Shown piece by piece: positions 63,704-64,000 of a stretch of 64,000 bases of DNA. How positions within the stretch are numbered: the first letter of the stretch is position 1; every line of letters starts with the position of its first letter. Source of the stretch: an uncultured Erythrobacter sp. (GTDB lineage Bacteria; Pseudomonadota; Alphaproteobacteria; Sphingomonadales; Sphingomonadaceae). Below the pieces are notes generated by a model. It was not told where the DNA came from. It was given only the letters and a program-made list of their open reading frames with translations, and made no database searches. A program made the translations under genes and the position numbers. The stretch covers positions 62,001 through 126,000 of the forward strand of contig CANMSD010000004.1 in assembly GCA_947500645.1 (NCBI GenBank), given 5' to 3'.

Positions 63704-63762
63704 TGCGGAATGACCGGTATTGGCACTGAAGGGGAACGAGCGGACATTCGGCTTGCGATCCA
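63695..63762. repeat. intergenic repeat, copy 2
   Basis: CGGGCCGTTTGCGGA, then CCGGTATTG, a variable middle and AGCGGACATTCGGCTTGCGA. It pairs with copy 1 at 43089-43157 and directly abuts the IS6 remnant. Confidence 0.5.
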
Positions 63763-64000
63763 GCCGTCGACGAAACTTCAATGTAAATTTGGCGAAAGTT
63801 TGCATTGTCTCACGTGGCTCCTATGCTTTGGCCCTCTCTTCCGAAAAAGCGCAAAGCGGTTTTCCCACCATGCGAAGGATCGGCCTGCCAACAGTATGAG
63901 GATGTCGCTGCTAGAGCCATGCAAGCCAAAACCGACGCGCCGATCGACCCACCCATAATTAGCCTGCCCATCGAAACCCACGACCAAGGTTTTTATGACG

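Larger units (their letters stand above)
63188..64000. other. right-end region without intact genes
   Basis: About 800 bp. From left to right it holds a decayed reading frame on the minus strand (63192-63426), a gene-free stretch, the end of an IS6 transposase (63656-63703) and a copy of the intergenic repeat (63695-63762). Open frames at 63710-63987 on both strands have no ribosome site or recognisable domain. No tRNA is seen. Confidence 0.6.

Overview
The window looks like a chromosomal segment of a marine alphaproteobacterium of the Sphingomonadales, most likely Erythrobacteraceae. I infer this from the moderately GC-rich DNA, six large TonB-dependent receptors (TBDRs) in 64 kb, FecI/FecR signalling, Sphingomonad-style MLE and peg-like clusters, and alginate catabolism. 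No rRNA, tRNA, CRISPR array, prophage or intact IS was seen; there are only worn 3' ends of IS6-type transposases.

Layout. (1) 1-3601, minus: a muconate cycloisomerase running off the left edge, behind a TBDR with an operator-like nested dyad upstream. (2) 4031-6251: an unknown membrane protein, an HxlR regulator and two small SnoaL/NTF2-like proteins. (3) 6457-21884, minus: a complete alginate utilisation locus. A six-gene operon (PL6 lyase, PL17 oligoalginate lyase, KdgF cupin, ExuT-like MFS permease, SDR reductase, KDG kinase) is joined by a FadR/GntR regulator and two ~1000-aa TBDRs. Three of its promoters share one motif exactly 40 bp upstream of a TTGACA box. (4) 22361-30553, plus: FecI-like sigma factor, FecR, a TBDR with an STN domain and a very large lipoprotein in which two S9 peptidases are fused head to tail; this suggests sigma/anti-sigma-controlled peptide uptake. 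(5) 30933-42727: AraC regulator, TBDR, aldehyde dehydrogenase, berberine-bridge-type FAD oxidase, SnoaL-like protein, dihaem cytochrome c lipoprotein, GMC alcohol dehydrogenase and a 2-keto-4-pentenoate hydratase-like enzyme, with a convergent NCS1 permease. The layout recalls the sphingomonad polyethylene-glycol (peg) operon but has extra redox parts. (6) 43231-49176: a membrane-bound 7TM-AraC regulator divergent from a trimeric autotransporter adhesin. (7) 49409-55759: LysR regulator with a T-N11-A box, DUF819 membrane protein, S51 peptidase and TBDR, probably another peptide or dipeptide system. (8) 56067-63187: three paralogous secreted proteins of unknown family, divergent from a MalT-like LuxR regulator and followed by a serine hydrolase whose start appears frameshifted in a C tract. 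(9) 63188-64000: no intact gene; a decayed gene, an IS6 remnant and a copy of an intergenic repeat.

The window is therefore a chain of separately regulated nutrient-capture modules, each pairing an outer-membrane TonB receptor with its own regulator type and degradative enzymes. The parts least explained by known systems are the double S9 peptidase, the three secreted paralogues with the LuxR regulator, and the alcohol-oxidation locus. All function calls rest on motif reading alone; no database search was run.
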